Counted from the stretch's first letter, positions 16,455 through 27,058 are shown. The stretch: 41,598 bases of DNA from an uncultured Clostridia bacterium (GCA_947175555.1 CAMWNK010000010.1:1-41598); one strand, 5' to 3'. The notes: generated by a model not told the origin, from the letters alone. Made by a program: numbers and translations.

Positions 16455-19400
16455 TTAATGCAGTAAATCTATTTTCTTTTCATACAGTCCGGTAGGAGAC
16501 TGATTGATTAAATATGCCGACTCAAGATTAGAGATAGTCTTACTCGTGAGAATAATTCCAACTTTGTTAGATCCTCCCAAATCTTTAAAACTTGTATATA
16601 CAGCATTACAACGCAGCGCATTAAGACATTGCAACAATGTCTTACACCTTATTAATGTGTCTTGGCAAATAAAATTATCTCTCAAACTTTCCATATATTC
16701 GCAGACCGATGGCACTATTGCATAAGCAGGCTGCTTGAGCTTATCGATAATCAAGTCGTAAAGATATATGCACGTATCGGCATCTACGCCGTCGTCGGGA
16801 TAAGCTTCAAGCGTCTTATTAGCCTTTTTACATCTATTGACGTACTTGCTTATCTTTCTGAATTTTATAATATCCTCATACTTAACATGTAACTGATTGG
16901 CATGGATACATATTAATCTATCACCCGTCCTACCCGTGATATGTACTCTTGTACCGTCCAGCTCAAATAGAGAATACTTCAATATCTTAGGTATAATTAC
17001 CTTTATCTCGTCATCTTTATTAAGCCAATTTTTTTCGGCAAAAGTCTGCGGAGATTGCTCATATTCTTGCTTATCCATAATTAATACGGGCTCCAAGCTC
17101 CTTGTAGTCTTCACTACCTTCTTCTGCCTCTTTATCCGCTCCACAAGCGCCCAATAGGCGCCTTTTGGCTTGTTATATCCCCCGTATACTGCAGTATCTT
17201 GCCCGACTTTAAGCGGAATAAGATTGTCCTTTTTCTTAAGAGGCTGCTCAAACAGCTTTCCCTTAACTTCAATCGGCATTCTCGAATACAGCACGCTGCT
17301 CTTTAACATCATCTTCCTGACAGTCGCAATAGTCCCGCTCTCGCCTGCAACCCATGCGCCTTTTACATCGTAAGCATATAGCTTATCTGTCTTAAGATTA
17401 TATTTTTCGTTAGCGATATTCTTCCTGAATTTATCGGTAAATCTGGTATCGAAGTAATTGCCCACCGCAATATTGAGGTATGCGTCTTGAGCATGGTGGC
17501 AATCGTTGACGTCCCTGCACTTAAGCATGTCGAAGCAGTCTCTGAAGTCGCTCACATTAGCTGCCTTTGAATATACGATTTTATTCTTGCCGTATACGTC
17601 TCCAAGTATATCTGCAAGCGCCTTGGTAGACTGACGCGTCTCAACCAACTGCCTGTTGATAAATTCTGCACGTTCTTCTTCCGTTAGAGGAGTATGGCGT
17701 ATCAATCTGCTAAGCTTCTTAGATGAGATTGCACCGATATCGTGCAAATACATCCAAAATGCATACATCTTATTGCGTATCGATTCCTCGATAGGATAGA
17801 CGTCAGTCTTATCTCTATTAAGTTTCGACTTAACAAGCACAGTATTATCGAAGCTATCGTCCTTTATCTTAGAGCGAGGGAAGATATGGTCTATATCGTA
17901 TTGCCTTTTATCTTTCAGCGACGATATATCTATCGGCTCGCCCGAATACATACATTTACCTAACTGACGATAATACAAGAAGAGATGCTTACCCATTGAA
18001 TTATCATCTTTTTCACCCTTCAATCTCTCATAGAGATTGTTAAAGTGCTCTTTATCAATGTAATTAAATAATTGAGCGCTCTGCCTTTCGCACTGCAGGT
18101 ATAAATCGAGTAGTTGCTTCTTGCGGGAGCTTGTCCTCTTGCCCTTTTTACTTCCGTCGTTTTTATCCCTTGCCACTTCGATAAATATCTTTTGCGGAGC
18201 GCTCTTCTTGATATCCGTTATCTCATCGATTATCCGCATTGCCTGCCATATTGAGCGACGTATCTTGGGAGACACATACAGCTCGTCAACCATTTCTCTC
18301 GGATTGCCCCGCTTTCCTAACTTCTTCGACCTATACTCCGCGGCATTTTTAGCGTAGTCGTATCTATCGCTTAGCAGCTTCATAAGGTTGTCATTGGTAT
18401 TGCGCAGCATATCTATTATGGATATTAACTCTCCCGTTCCGCTTTGTCTGTCAACGTCATAAATGCGTGTCAAAAAAGTATTAGACAGTCGTCCCCACTT
18501 ATTATACTTAAGTTTGCATACGCGCTTAATATCGTCAGCGCAAAGCGATGTATTAGACTTAAGCCAATCGGATAACATCTTCTTATCATTGCCAAGCAAT
18601 ACGATGTGCCGTATTATCTCTTCTACAGTATCGTAAGACGTCTTATCTATAATATCCTTTAAGTCGTGATATGAGCGCATGCCAGAGGCGACTTCATTAT
18701 CTATGCCCTCGATAATTTCATCGCCGCTTGCAAGTCCTTCTGCCTTAAGGAATTGCATAATAGACTTCTTTGTAACCTTCTTTCTCGACTTTATGAACAA
18801 CTCGTCATATATCTTCTTCTTGGTAGCCACATCTATAGCGTTGCCGTTGAGCTTAATATTGTTAATCTCATTAAGCACGCAAAACTCGCTGTACAATAAC
18901 GAATCCTGCGGCAGCACATCGTCGCCCGTATATGTACATATAGAAGTCATCCTATTAATAAACTGCTCTGCCGACGCCGCGCTATCTATGATCTCGTCGA
19001 TATTCCACGGCAATATCTTTTCTTTCTCCTTGCCGCTCTTCCTGACAGCCCAGCCGCCTTTAAGCGGTCCTATATAATACGGCAGCTTATAATCGAAAAT
19101 TGCAATAATTTTATCCGATACGCTTAGACCGCTCTCATCTTTCTCATTCAAAAAAGGAAGATACTTGCTTGCATTGTTAAGTATTATCTCCAGTTCCTTT
19201 CTGTGGAGAGAATTAGGAATAATGCCGTTATCTGATGACCTAAGTTTAGGAGCAAAAGTCCCGTTATCTATCTTCTCCTTAATCTTGCTGTACTTCTCAT
19301 CCGCGTTGTTGAGTCTATCGCCCAACTTCTTTTTCAAGAATTTACAAAAGTCTTCTTGAGATACTTTACCGTCCGCATCTCCCTTTTTATAACGCGAATA

Positions 19401-20558
19401 TGCTGCATAATTGTGCACTGCCTTCTTATTACTTTGATCTTCTTCGCTTAAAGTCGCTTTCTTACTCCTACCTTCTTTTTTAGGATTTGGAGCGTTGAAT
19501 ATCTCATGCGCAAGCGCCTTATCTTTAAGCACTTTCTTTACATACTCTTTCAGCAAGTCAATATTGTCTTTATGTTCCTTGTACTGAGACATCTTAAACT
19601 TGCTTAGCGTGTCATAGTTATTGGTTATACTATCAAGCATCGCTCTGTCATATACCGCTTTAGCTGCGTACAGAATGTCCGAGTCGTCGCCAAGCATATC
19701 GTATACCTGAGCTAATTTATCCTCGCCGTCCGTTACGGCAACAGATAGCTTATCGTCGAAGGTGCAGTCGAAGAAGAGCTTGCTAAGCCCAACAGTATTG
19801 CTTGCGCACAGCTTAATGAGACTCTCGCAGACATTCTTTTCCGTACTCGCATCGATATCCGCGCAATTTTTGAATGTCATTAAGTTCTTGAGTTTTATGA
19901 ACTTATCCCTTTTTCCTATATTCTTATCGCATAAGATTGCTTTGATATTATCTTCATCGTTCACGCTCAGCTCGATATCGAATCGATCTTTAATAATCTC
20001 GATGTAATCGTTTAACGCACTTGTAAAAGTTATGTCTTCATTCGCGCTCAAGCTATAAAGAAAATGCCCCCTGCTCTTAATAATATGATGAATAGCTAAA
20101 TATACTAAGCGTACGTCGTACGGCTTATCGCTGCTCATCAATTCATTACGCAAGTGGTATACGGTGGGATAATCTCTATAATAATCTTTATCAGTAAAAT
20201 CGCTGTTGATAAATAAGGTATACTTTATATCATATGACTTATCATTAAGCACCTTAGAGCTCTCGTCCATGCGTTGATAAAAGCCGGGGTCTACTTTAGC
20301 AATTTCTTGCGAAAATAATCCTCTAAGTAATGACAATCGCCATTTGCGACGTTGCATACGTCTGCGATTAGTCCTAAACATACGCCTCTTCTCTGAAGTG
20401 CTGCCTTCATCCAACAGACGTATTCCCCATGCGTCCTTACCGCGCAATCGCAGTAGGTTATAATCTCTATCCGTAGCCGCCCATCCTACAGAATCGGTAC
20501 CTACATCAACGCCTATGTAATAGCCACCGTTAACTTTGTCATTGCCGTTAGTTTTCAC
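16455..20558 (-). CDS. cas9: type II-A CRISPR RNA-guided endonuclease Cas9
   Basis: Dual-RNA-guided nuclease of 1,367 residues from the GTG at 20556-20558, which has GGAGG 9 bp upstream; an upstream ATG at 20627 lies in the tracrRNA and has no such site. RuvC-I: D18 in GVDVGTDSVGWA. Arg-rich bridge helix about 46-85. RuvC-II: E794 in IFIEVARD. HNH: H891 in YDIDHIFPRS and N914 in KLNRDK. RuvC-III: H1022 and D1025 in HHAQDAYLN. C-terminus ends SPTGLYEKKIDL like other II-A proteins. All nuclease residues are intact. The Arg-x-Arg pair that reads GG in S. pyogenes Cas9 is not present at the aligned positions. Confidence 0.97.
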   Translation of the reverse strand: MKTNGNDKVNGGYYIGVDVGTDSVGWAATDRDYNLLRLRGKDAWGIRLLDEGSTSEKRRMFRTNRRRMQRRKWRLSLLRGLFSQEIAKVDPGFYQRMDESSKVLNDKSYDIKYTLFINSDFTDKDYYRDYPTVYHLRNELMSSDKPYDVRLVYLAIHHIIKSRGHFLYSLSANEDITFTSALNDYIEIIKDRFDIELSVNDEDNIKAILCDKNIGKRDKFIKLKNLMTFKNCADIDASTEKNVCESLIKLCASNTVGLSKLFFDCTFDDKLSVAVTDGEDKLAQVYDMLGDDSDILYAAKAVYDRAMLDSITNNYDTLSKFKMSQYKEHKDNIDLLKEYVKKVLKDKALAHEIFNAPNPKKEGRSKKATLSEEDQSNKKAVHNYAAYSRYKKGDADGKVSQEDFCKFLKKKLGDRLNNADEKYSKIKEKIDNGTFAPKLRSSDNGIIPNSLHRKELEIILNNASKYLPFLNEKDESGLSVSDKIIAIFDYKLPYYIGPLKGGWAVRKSGKEKEKILPWNIDEIIDSAASAEQFINRMTSICTYTGDDVLPQDSLLYSEFCVLNEINNIKLNGNAIDVATKKKIYDELFIKSRKKVTKKSIMQFLKAEGLASGDEIIEGIDNEVASGMRSYHDLKDIIDKTSYDTVEEIIRHIVLLGNDKKMLSDWLKSNTSLCADDIKRVCKLKYNKWGRLSNTFLTRIYDVDRQSGTGELISIIDMLRNTNDNLMKLLSDRYDYAKNAAEYRSKKLGKRGNPREMVDELYVSPKIRRSIWQAMRIIDEITDIKKSAPQKIFIEVARDKNDGSKKGKRTSSRKKQLLDLYLQCERQSAQLFNYIDKEHFNNLYERLKGEKDDNSMGKHLFLYYRQLGKCMYSGEPIDISSLKDKRQYDIDHIFPRSKIKDDSFDNTVLVKSKLNRDKTDVYPIEESIRNKMYAFWMYLHDIGAISSKKLSRLIRHTPLTEEERAEFINRQLVETRQSTKALADILGDVYGKNKIVYSKAANVSDFRDCFDMLKCRDVNDCHHAQDAYLNIAVGNYFDTRFTDKFRKNIANEKYNLKTDKLYAYDVKGAWVAGESGTIATVRKMMLKSSVLYSRMPIEVKGKLFEQPLKKKDNLIPLKVGQDTAVYGGYNKPKGAYWALVERIKRQKKVVKTTRSLEPVLIMDKQEYEQSPQTFAEKNWLNKDDEIKVIIPKILKYSLFELDGTRVHITGRTGDRLICIHANQLHVKYEDIIKFRKISKYVNRCKKANKTLEAYPDDGVDADTCIYLYDLIIDKLKQPAYAIVPSVCEYMESLRDNFICQDTLIRCKTLLQCLNALRCNAVYTSFKDLGGSNKVGIILTSKTISNLESAYLINQSPTGLYEKKIDLLH

Positions 20559-20585
20559 AATTCTTATCCTCCGTCGCTTATTTTG

Positions 20586-20615
20586 TTGACAATATATATT
20601 TTTTTGTGGTTTAAT
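20586..20615 (+). promoter_or_regulatory. tracrRNA promoter
   Basis: TTGACA (20586-20591), 18-bp spacer, TTTAAT (20610-20615) on the plus strand, predicting a start near 20622. It lies in the short region between the divergent cas9 and tracrRNA. A 7-bp inverted repeat TAATGAT / ATCATTA (20612-20618, 20623-20629) overlaps the -10 and start. Confidence 0.75.
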
Positions 20616-20621
20616 GATATT

Positions 20622-20738
20622 AATCATTAGTCCTCTAATGAGATTACACTACAAGTTCAAATAAGCTTTATAGCGACTTCATCGTGTAGCGAATCACATC
20701 GTGTGAGAAATTTCCGCCATATAGTGGCGGATTTTTTT
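20622..20738 (+). ncRNA. tracrRNA
   Basis: About 115 nt. Anti-repeat 20629-20662: AGATTACACTAC pairs perfectly with positions 9-20 of the crRNA repeat, and TCAAAT (20657-20662) pairs with its first six bases. Between them the tracrRNA has AAGT against crRNA GA, the same bulge as in S. pyogenes. Then come a nexus hairpin (GCT TTAT AGC, 20665-20674), a TCACA TCG TGTGA hairpin (about 20693-20705), and a terminator with 7-bp stem TCCGCCA / TGGCGGA and seven T (20713-20738). It is divergent from cas9. Confidence 0.95.
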
Positions 20739-21039
20739 ATCTTTATATTGACTGACATAAAATATGCTTATCGGTAATAAGCAAAACTCAATTACCGCTG
20801 CATGAATATATGTCCCCTTAGACATCGCTTCCGCCGTTTATATTTTATCTTACACCGCAATATATGACAGTATATGACAGTTTAAGACGGATTACAATTG
20901 TATTACCTTAATTAATGATAACACAAATTATACGCACTATCAATATGCAAATAAGCAACTAATAATAAAATACTCGATTAATCTTATTGTTAAAATAAAT
21001 AAGTATTATATCGCTTAGATTATTAATATGTTAATATAG
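20739..21039. other. gene-free stretch between tracrRNA and cysS terminators
   Basis: About 300 bp, AT-rich, no gene seen. It holds a perfect 10-bp tandem duplication (TATATGACAG twice, 20861-20880) of unknown meaning. Confidence 0.5.
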
Positions 21040-21064
21040 CAAAAGACGCGGATAGCTCCGCGTC
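21040..21064 (-). terminator. terminator of cysE-cysS
   Basis: Perfect 8-bp stem GACGCGGA / TCCGCGTC (21045-21052, 21057-21064), TAGC loop, four T on the minus strand. It is 22 bp after the cysS stop. Confidence 0.85.
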
Positions 21065-21086
21065 CTTTATAATTATTACCTTGTAA

Positions 21087-22478
<1,392 letters not shown>

Positions 22479-23162
22479 TTAATCCTCCTTGCTGTCGATT
22501 ATCTCGTTGTCTGCAATGCAATAACTTTTGCCGTCTATATCGTTTTTTGCCTCAAGCGCGTCAAGCCTGTCGCGCATACGCGCAAATTCCTCGAGCACGG
22601 GGTCGGGCAGCTTGAGCTGGTCCTGCTCGTCCTCTACGCGCTGTTGATTTTGCCTTACAATCCTACCGGGGACGCCTACAACCGTGCAATGAGGCGGCAC
22701 GTTCTTAAGTACGACACTTCCCGCGCCTATCTTGCTGTGCGCGCCTATAGTTATCGGTCCGAGTACCTTAGCGCCTGCGGATATCATGACGCCGTCCTCT
22801 ATGGTAGGATGACGCTTGCCCGTCTCCTTGCCCGTTCCGCCCAAAGTTACTCCCTGATAGATGAGCACGTTGCTGCCGATGACAGCTGTCTCGCCTATTA
22901 CCACACCTACGCCGTGGTCGATAAATACGCCGCCCGCAATCTCCGCCGCGGGATGTATATCCACTCCCGTAAGCCTGCGGGTGCGCGCAGCTATCGCCTT
23001 AGCGATGAATTTCATATTATGCTTATAAAACCAATGCGCGCGTCTGTGTCTGAATAACGCCCTGAAACCGCCGTAAGTGAAAAAAATCTCAAACTTACTG
23101 CGCGCCGCGGGATCCTTATCCATAGCCGCTTGCAAATCCTGTCTTATTTTACCCATATCCAC
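22479..23162 (-). CDS. cysE: serine O-acetyltransferase
   Basis: Transfers acetyl from acetyl-CoA to serine, the first step of cysteine synthesis. It has an N-terminal helical domain and then left-handed beta-helix hexapeptides: GVFIDHGVGVVIGETAVIG, YQGVTLGGTGK, and the catalytic-region histidines in FIDHGVGV and GKRHPTIED. The 227 residues are standard for the bacterial epsilon/NifP-type enzyme. It has GAGGTGGAT before ATG and is the first gene after the T-box. Confidence 0.96.
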   Translation of the reverse strand: MDMGKIRQDLQAAMDKDPAARSKFEIFFTYGGFRALFRHRRAHWFYKHNMKFIAKAIAARTRRLTGVDIHPAAEIAGGVFIDHGVGVVIGETAVIGSNVLIYQGVTLGGTGKETGKRHPTIEDGVMISAGAKVLGPITIGAHSKIGAGSVVLKNVPPHCTVVGVPGRIVRQNQQRVEDEQDQLKLPDPVLEEFARMRDRLDALEAKNDIDGKSYCIADNEIIDSKED

Positions 23163-23167
23163 CTCTA

Positions 23168-23405
23168 ATAAATAAGGAGCATGCGCTCAAAGACGCTTGC
23201 TCCTAACGTGGTTCCACTTTGATTGAGCGCAAACCGTGCGCTCCTCTTTATGGCGGATAACGGCGCCTGCCGTGCGGCATTTCCTCCGCAAGCAATCCGA
23301 CCGCACTTCGTACATCACGCGTAAAGAAGGCTTACAGCCGATGACCTTCTCTCTCTGATACGACGACAACGTATTACTCTTGTCGGATTATCGCTATATT
23401 TAAGT
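23168..23405 (-). ncRNA. T-box riboswitch leader of cysE-cysS
   Basis: Minus-strand leader with T-box core GTGGAACC at 23211-23218 and a terminator hairpin with GGAGCA / TGCTCC arms (23177-23204) followed by TTATTTATT. Stem I shows AGAGAGAGAAGG near 23355. A candidate cysteine specifier TGC followed by G is at 23303-23305, in agreement with cysS. Confidence 0.92.
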
Positions 23406-23411
23406 AACTGT

Positions 23412-23440
23412 ATTATATCCACATTATATTCTTATGTCAA
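23412..23440 (-). promoter_or_regulatory. consensus promoter of the cysE-cysS T-box transcript
   Basis: Perfect TTGACA (23435-23440), 17-bp spacer, TATAAT (23412-23417) on the minus strand. Confidence 0.9.
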
Positions 23441-23485
23441 GTATAACGGCACCTATTGGATTGCATTAGACTATATATACTTATC

Positions 23486-23938
23486 TTATGTACGCATCCG
23501 CTTGCCACATTTAGCCCTTGCAAGCGAGTATGCCTCATCTATTAAAGGCAAAAGATGTAAAAACGTATTATCGGAAGGATTGAGCACGCATATCCAATTC
23601 ATCCAAGCATAAACGGGATGCGGCATGACAGTGTCCAATGCGGAAAAATCATACGGCATATCAACTATGCCGCCCTTAGCAGGGCGCGACGGCTTTGCGC
23701 CGAACATCTTAGTAAAAGTATCTCCGCTAATACCCAAATTGACTCTGTATACTCCCTGCCTGCCAAGCGCGGAACTCTTGTCGCACTCTCCGTCCTTGTC
23801 CTTAACAGTCAAAACGTACACGCCGCGCTTTAACGACATGTCGGGATTATAAAATATACATCGCTCGCCGTAGCTGTTGCATAACACGATGCCTTCGTAA
23901 TTGTCAATACAGTATTGCAAAATGAAATCGCTATCCAA
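23486..23938 (-). CDS. DUF6194-like protein
   Basis: 150 residues, probably cytoplasmic. RQGVYRVNLGISGDTFTKMFG and PHPVYAWMNWICVLNPS match what I recall of the DUF6194 family, which has no known function and resembles MmcQ/YjbR-type folds in layout. The start is TTG at 23936-23938 with AAGGAG 10 bp upstream. It is a single gene between the cys T-box promoter and the feo operon terminator. Family call is from memory of short motifs only. Confidence 0.65.
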   Translation of the reverse strand: MDSDFILQYCIDNYEGIVLCNSYGERCIFYNPDMSLKRGVYVLTVKDKDGECDKSSALGRQGVYRVNLGISGDTFTKMFGAKPSRPAKGGIVDMPYDFSALDTVMPHPVYAWMNWICVLNPSDNTFLHLLPLIDEAYSLARAKCGKRMRT

Positions 23939-23972
23939 TTAAACGCCACTCCTTCATTCATAGTATAGACAA

Positions 23973-24004
23973 ATAGGACAAAGGCTGTAAAGTCTTTGTC
24001 CTAT
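23973..24004 (-). terminator. terminator of the feo operon
   Basis: Perfect 11-bp stem ATAGGACAAAG / CTTTGTCCTAT with a 10-base loop. The T-tract after it is weak on both strands. It lies 27 bp after the last feo gene. Confidence 0.7.
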
Positions 24005-24030
24005 CTTATCATTTTGCTAATTAGCGTTAT

Positions 24031-24264
24031 CTATTCGATATTGACGCTGTCAGTATGCTTATCCGTAACGTCCGCATTGATGTCCATGCCGTCTTTAGCT
24101 GCCTTATCTCTGTCTGCGCAGTGATTGCAACCGCAGCAAGAAGAGCAACCCGAGCACGAAGAACAACCGCCCTTACCCTTAATCTTACGATAGATACACA
24201 CTGTTGCTACCGCAAGAACGAATACTACGGCTATTACTATTACGGCTATCTCTATAGCGGTCAT
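24031..24264 (-). CDS. FeoB-associated Cys-rich membrane protein
   Basis: 77 residues. One N-terminal membrane helix (about 4-26) is followed by GKGGCSSCSGCSSCCGCNHC, with eight cysteines in 18 residues, then a charged tail. This is the typical small partner encoded directly after feoB in Bacillota; a role in iron handling at the inner mouth of FeoB is assumed. Its ATG overlaps the feoB stop by 1 bp (TAATG). Confidence 0.9.
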   Translation of the reverse strand: MTAIEIAVIVIAVVFVLAVATVCIYRKIKGKGGCSSCSGCSSCCGCNHCADRDKAAKDGMDINADVTDKHTDSVNIE

Positions 24265-26585
24265 TATGTCTTCTCCTTTTTACGACGCAGCAACTGTCTA
24301 ATGCCGCCTTGCGGGAAATTAAACTTGCCCTTATTATGTAACACGATAATCGTTACCGCCGCGGCTATTATTGCAAGGAAGATGAAGCACGTCCACCACC
24401 AAGAGCCGACAAGGAATATTATCATAGATACTACGTATGCCGACAGTATCCACCACAGCAGTGCGCCCTTGAACGATTTACCTTTGCCCAGCTCGCTTCG
24501 AGCCGCTCCGACTGCCGCAAAGCAAGGTATTGCAAGCAAGTTGAACGCCATGAACGCTACTACAGCGGCATTGCCTATACCCGCTGTCTGGAAGAGCGCA
24601 GCTATAGCCTCCTCTTCTCCGACGCCGCCCGACAAGTTGCCTATCGCAGTACCCAAGACGGCGAGCGTAGACACAACTTCTTCCTTGGCGATAAGTCCGG
24701 TAAGCGCAGCCACGATAAATACCCAGCCGTATTTGCCCAAGCCAAAGCCGAGAGGGTAGAAAATCCACGAGACTATGCTGCCTAAATCGTGCAGTATGCT
24801 CTCTTCTATATTGCCGTCAAGGTACGTATAACCCCAGTTGAAGTTGGAGAGGAACCATATGACAATGGTAGACGCGGCAATTATTGTGCCTGCTCTGATT
24901 ATAAACTTCTTAACCTTATCCCATACGTGCAGACTGAGGGAGCGGAATTGAGGCAAGTGGTATGCGGGCAATTCCATTATAAACGGTGCGGTCTCACCCT
25001 TAAACGCCGTATGCCTTAGCAGTAACGAGCCGAGTATCGCACAGGCTATACCGAGCAGATACATGCCGTATACGGCAAGGTCGTTTCCGCCGAACACAGC
25101 CGCAGCTATTGCCGAATATATAGGCATCTTGGCTGAACACGAGAACCAAGGCGTCATGTATATCGTCATCTTACGTTCCTTCTCATGCTCGAGAGTACGC
25201 GTTGCCATCATTGCGGGGACGCTGCAACCGAATCCCATCAAAAGCGGCATAAACGACTTACCCGAAAGTCCGAATCTGCGGAACGCTCTATCCATTATGA
25301 ACGCTGCGCGAGCCATATATCCGCTATCCTCGAGTATTGAAAGGAATACGAACAGCAAAGCTATCTGAGGTAAGAAAGACAGTACGCCGAATACGCCTGC
25401 GAACAAGCCGTCGCATATCAATGAGCCTACCCACGGCGCAGACGATGATAGAGCGCCTGCAACCACGTCAGTAAGCGAATCGGTACACCAGCCTAAAGCC
25501 GACTGTAAAAATACGCCTAAAGAAGGGATACCGCAATCCTCGAATACCCACCAGTTGATATTGACGCCATAGAGAGCGTTCATATAGAACAAGTCTTCGG
25601 AAAAGGTAAAGTGGAATACGAAGAACATTATTACAAGGAATATCGGTATACCGAGTATCCTGCTGGTAAGCACCCTGTCTATCTTATCGCTCACGGTAAG
25701 GGTATCGTTATACTTATATTTATCGATATCCGCGGGGATAGGTCTACGAGTGATTTTTGCCCTCAGCACCTTAAGTTTACCTCTAAAGGAGAGCCTTTCC
25801 TTGCACTCGCCTTTAGTTATGCACTCCGAAAACTTATCGGTGATATGCCTGTATCTTATATCTGCCACGCGCGCTTCCCAATCGGAGCCGAAGTCCTCGT
25901 CCTCGCTCTCTTTCTTGATTGCGTCTACAGCCTCGATTATATCGGCGGCATTCTCCAATTCAAGCTCGTCGCCCTCAATCAACTTAACAGCATGGAAAAG
26001 CGGAGAAGATACCTCTCTGTCTTCAAACAACGCTTTGACTTTATCAACCGCGCCTGCAAGCGCAGATTCGCTCAACACGCTTACTCCCTTGCGCTCTTTG
26101 CCGACCTCGGCATAAGCGGTCTTCATCAGCTCGTGTATGCCATCGCCGCGCAATGCGCTTATCTGCGATACGGGTATGCCGAGCCTTTGAGACAGCATAT
26201 CCGCATCTATTGCATCGCCCCTCTTCTTGAGCGCGTCCATCATATTGAGAGCTATTACGACGGGGATGTCCGTCTCAATGAGTTGAAGCGTAAGATAAAG
26301 GTTACGCTCGAGATTGGTCGCGTCTACGATATTTATTATCACGTCGGGCTTATCTTGCAACAGATAATTGCGCGAAATGACTTCCTCGGGAGTATAAGGC
26401 GACAGCGAATATATGCCGGGAAGGTCGACTATCTGTACATCCTCGCCAAGCTTGCGATACTTGCCTTCTCTCTTTTCGACGGTAACGCCCGCCCAGTTGC
26501 CGACGTAAGCCGTGCTGCCTGTGAGCGCGTTGAAAAGCGTTGTCTTACCGCAGTTGGGATTACCCGCTAAAGCAAACTTAAGCAT
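24264..26585 (-). CDS. feoB: ferrous iron transporter FeoB
   Basis: 773 residues. The N-terminal G-protein domain has G1 GNPNCGKT (8-15), G3 DLPG (54-57) and G4 NMMD (114-117). A helical GDI region follows, then the C-terminal membrane domain with FLPQIALLFVFLSILEDSGYMAR and GFGCSVPAMMATRT (the conserved cysteine-containing gate). It takes up Fe(II) across the cytoplasmic membrane. It starts 8 bp inside feoA2 with GGAGG before ATG. Confidence 0.97.
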   Translation of the reverse strand: MLKFALAGNPNCGKTTLFNALTGSTAYVGNWAGVTVEKREGKYRKLGEDVQIVDLPGIYSLSPYTPEEVISRNYLLQDKPDVIINIVDATNLERNLYLTLQLIETDIPVVIALNMMDALKKRGDAIDADMLSQRLGIPVSQISALRGDGIHELMKTAYAEVGKERKGVSVLSESALAGAVDKVKALFEDREVSSPLFHAVKLIEGDELELENAADIIEAVDAIKKESEDEDFGSDWEARVADIRYRHITDKFSECITKGECKERLSFRGKLKVLRAKITRRPIPADIDKYKYNDTLTVSDKIDRVLTSRILGIPIFLVIMFFVFHFTFSEDLFYMNALYGVNINWWVFEDCGIPSLGVFLQSALGWCTDSLTDVVAGALSSSAPWVGSLICDGLFAGVFGVLSFLPQIALLFVFLSILEDSGYMARAAFIMDRAFRRFGLSGKSFMPLLMGFGCSVPAMMATRTLEHEKERKMTIYMTPWFSCSAKMPIYSAIAAAVFGGNDLAVYGMYLLGIACAILGSLLLRHTAFKGETAPFIMELPAYHLPQFRSLSLHVWDKVKKFIIRAGTIIAASTIVIWFLSNFNWGYTYLDGNIEESILHDLGSIVSWIFYPLGFGLGKYGWVFIVAALTGLIAKEEVVSTLAVLGTAIGNLSGGVGEEEAIAALFQTAGIGNAAVVAFMAFNLLAIPCFAAVGAARSELGKGKSFKGALLWWILSAYVVSMIIFLVGSWWWTCFIFLAIIAAAVTIIVLHNKGKFNFPQGGIRQLLRRKKEKT

Positions 26586-26823
26586 TGTTATCCTCCTTCA
26601 TGACCACGCAATCTGCCTCTGCCTTGCGCAAAGTCAGCTCATAGCCCCTTACTGTTACTTCGATAGGATCGCCGAGAGGAGCAACCTTACGCATAGTAAT
26701 GCGCGCGCCTGGGGTAACGCCCATATCCAAAAGTCTGCGTCTTATAGCGCCTGCCCCGCTGACTTGCTTTACAATCCCGCTCTCGCCCGAACGGTATTGA
26801 CTGAGAATCTTGTCCATATCCAC
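26578..26823 (-). CDS. feoA: FeoA domain protein (second copy)
   Basis: 81 residues, SH3-like FeoA fold: LLDMGVTPGARITMRKVAPLGDPIEVTVRGYELTLRKAEA is the family signature. It probably supports FeoB. ATG follows GAGGTGGAT. It overlaps feoB by 8 bp and lies 2 bp from the first feoA. Confidence 0.92.
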   Translation of the reverse strand: MDMDKILSQYRSGESGIVKQVSGAGAIRRRLLDMGVTPGARITMRKVAPLGDPIEVTVRGYELTLRKAEADCVVMKEDNNA

Positions 26824-26825
26824 CT

Positions 26826-27044
26826 CTAAATTATTCTAACCATTATCCTCGACGCGGTATCGGCATTAATAGCCACCCTTGCCGAAAGAATCTGGAGTAT
26901 TACGTTGCTGCCTGTACCGGAAATAAGCTTTAGCTTTGCACCGGGGACTATCCCCAGATTGAGTAAATGCTTACGCACTTCTTCACCCGAAGCAATCCTT
27001 ATTACTTCGCAAACTTCTCCTTGCGATATCATAGATAACGGCAT
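26826..27044 (-). CDS. feoA: FeoA domain protein (first copy)
   Basis: 72 residues. LLNLGIVPGAKLKLISGTGSNVILQILSARVAIN is the FeoA signature. It is the first gene of the feo operon, with AAGGAGG before ATG. Two FeoA copies in front of FeoB are common in Clostridia, and each may contact FeoB or its partner differently. Confidence 0.92.
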   Translation of the reverse strand: MPLSMISQGEVCEVIRIASGEEVRKHLLNLGIVPGAKLKLISGTGSNVILQILSARVAINADTASRIMVRII

Positions 27045-27058
27045 AACGTCCTCCTTAT

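Noticed and set aside
20861..20880. 10-bp tandem duplication as an iteron or operator
   Set aside because: Only two copies, no gene or origin nearby; recorded in the intergenic feature without a function.
25611..26570. A 319-codon plus-strand frame opposite feoB
   Set aside because: Antisense shadow; no start signals.
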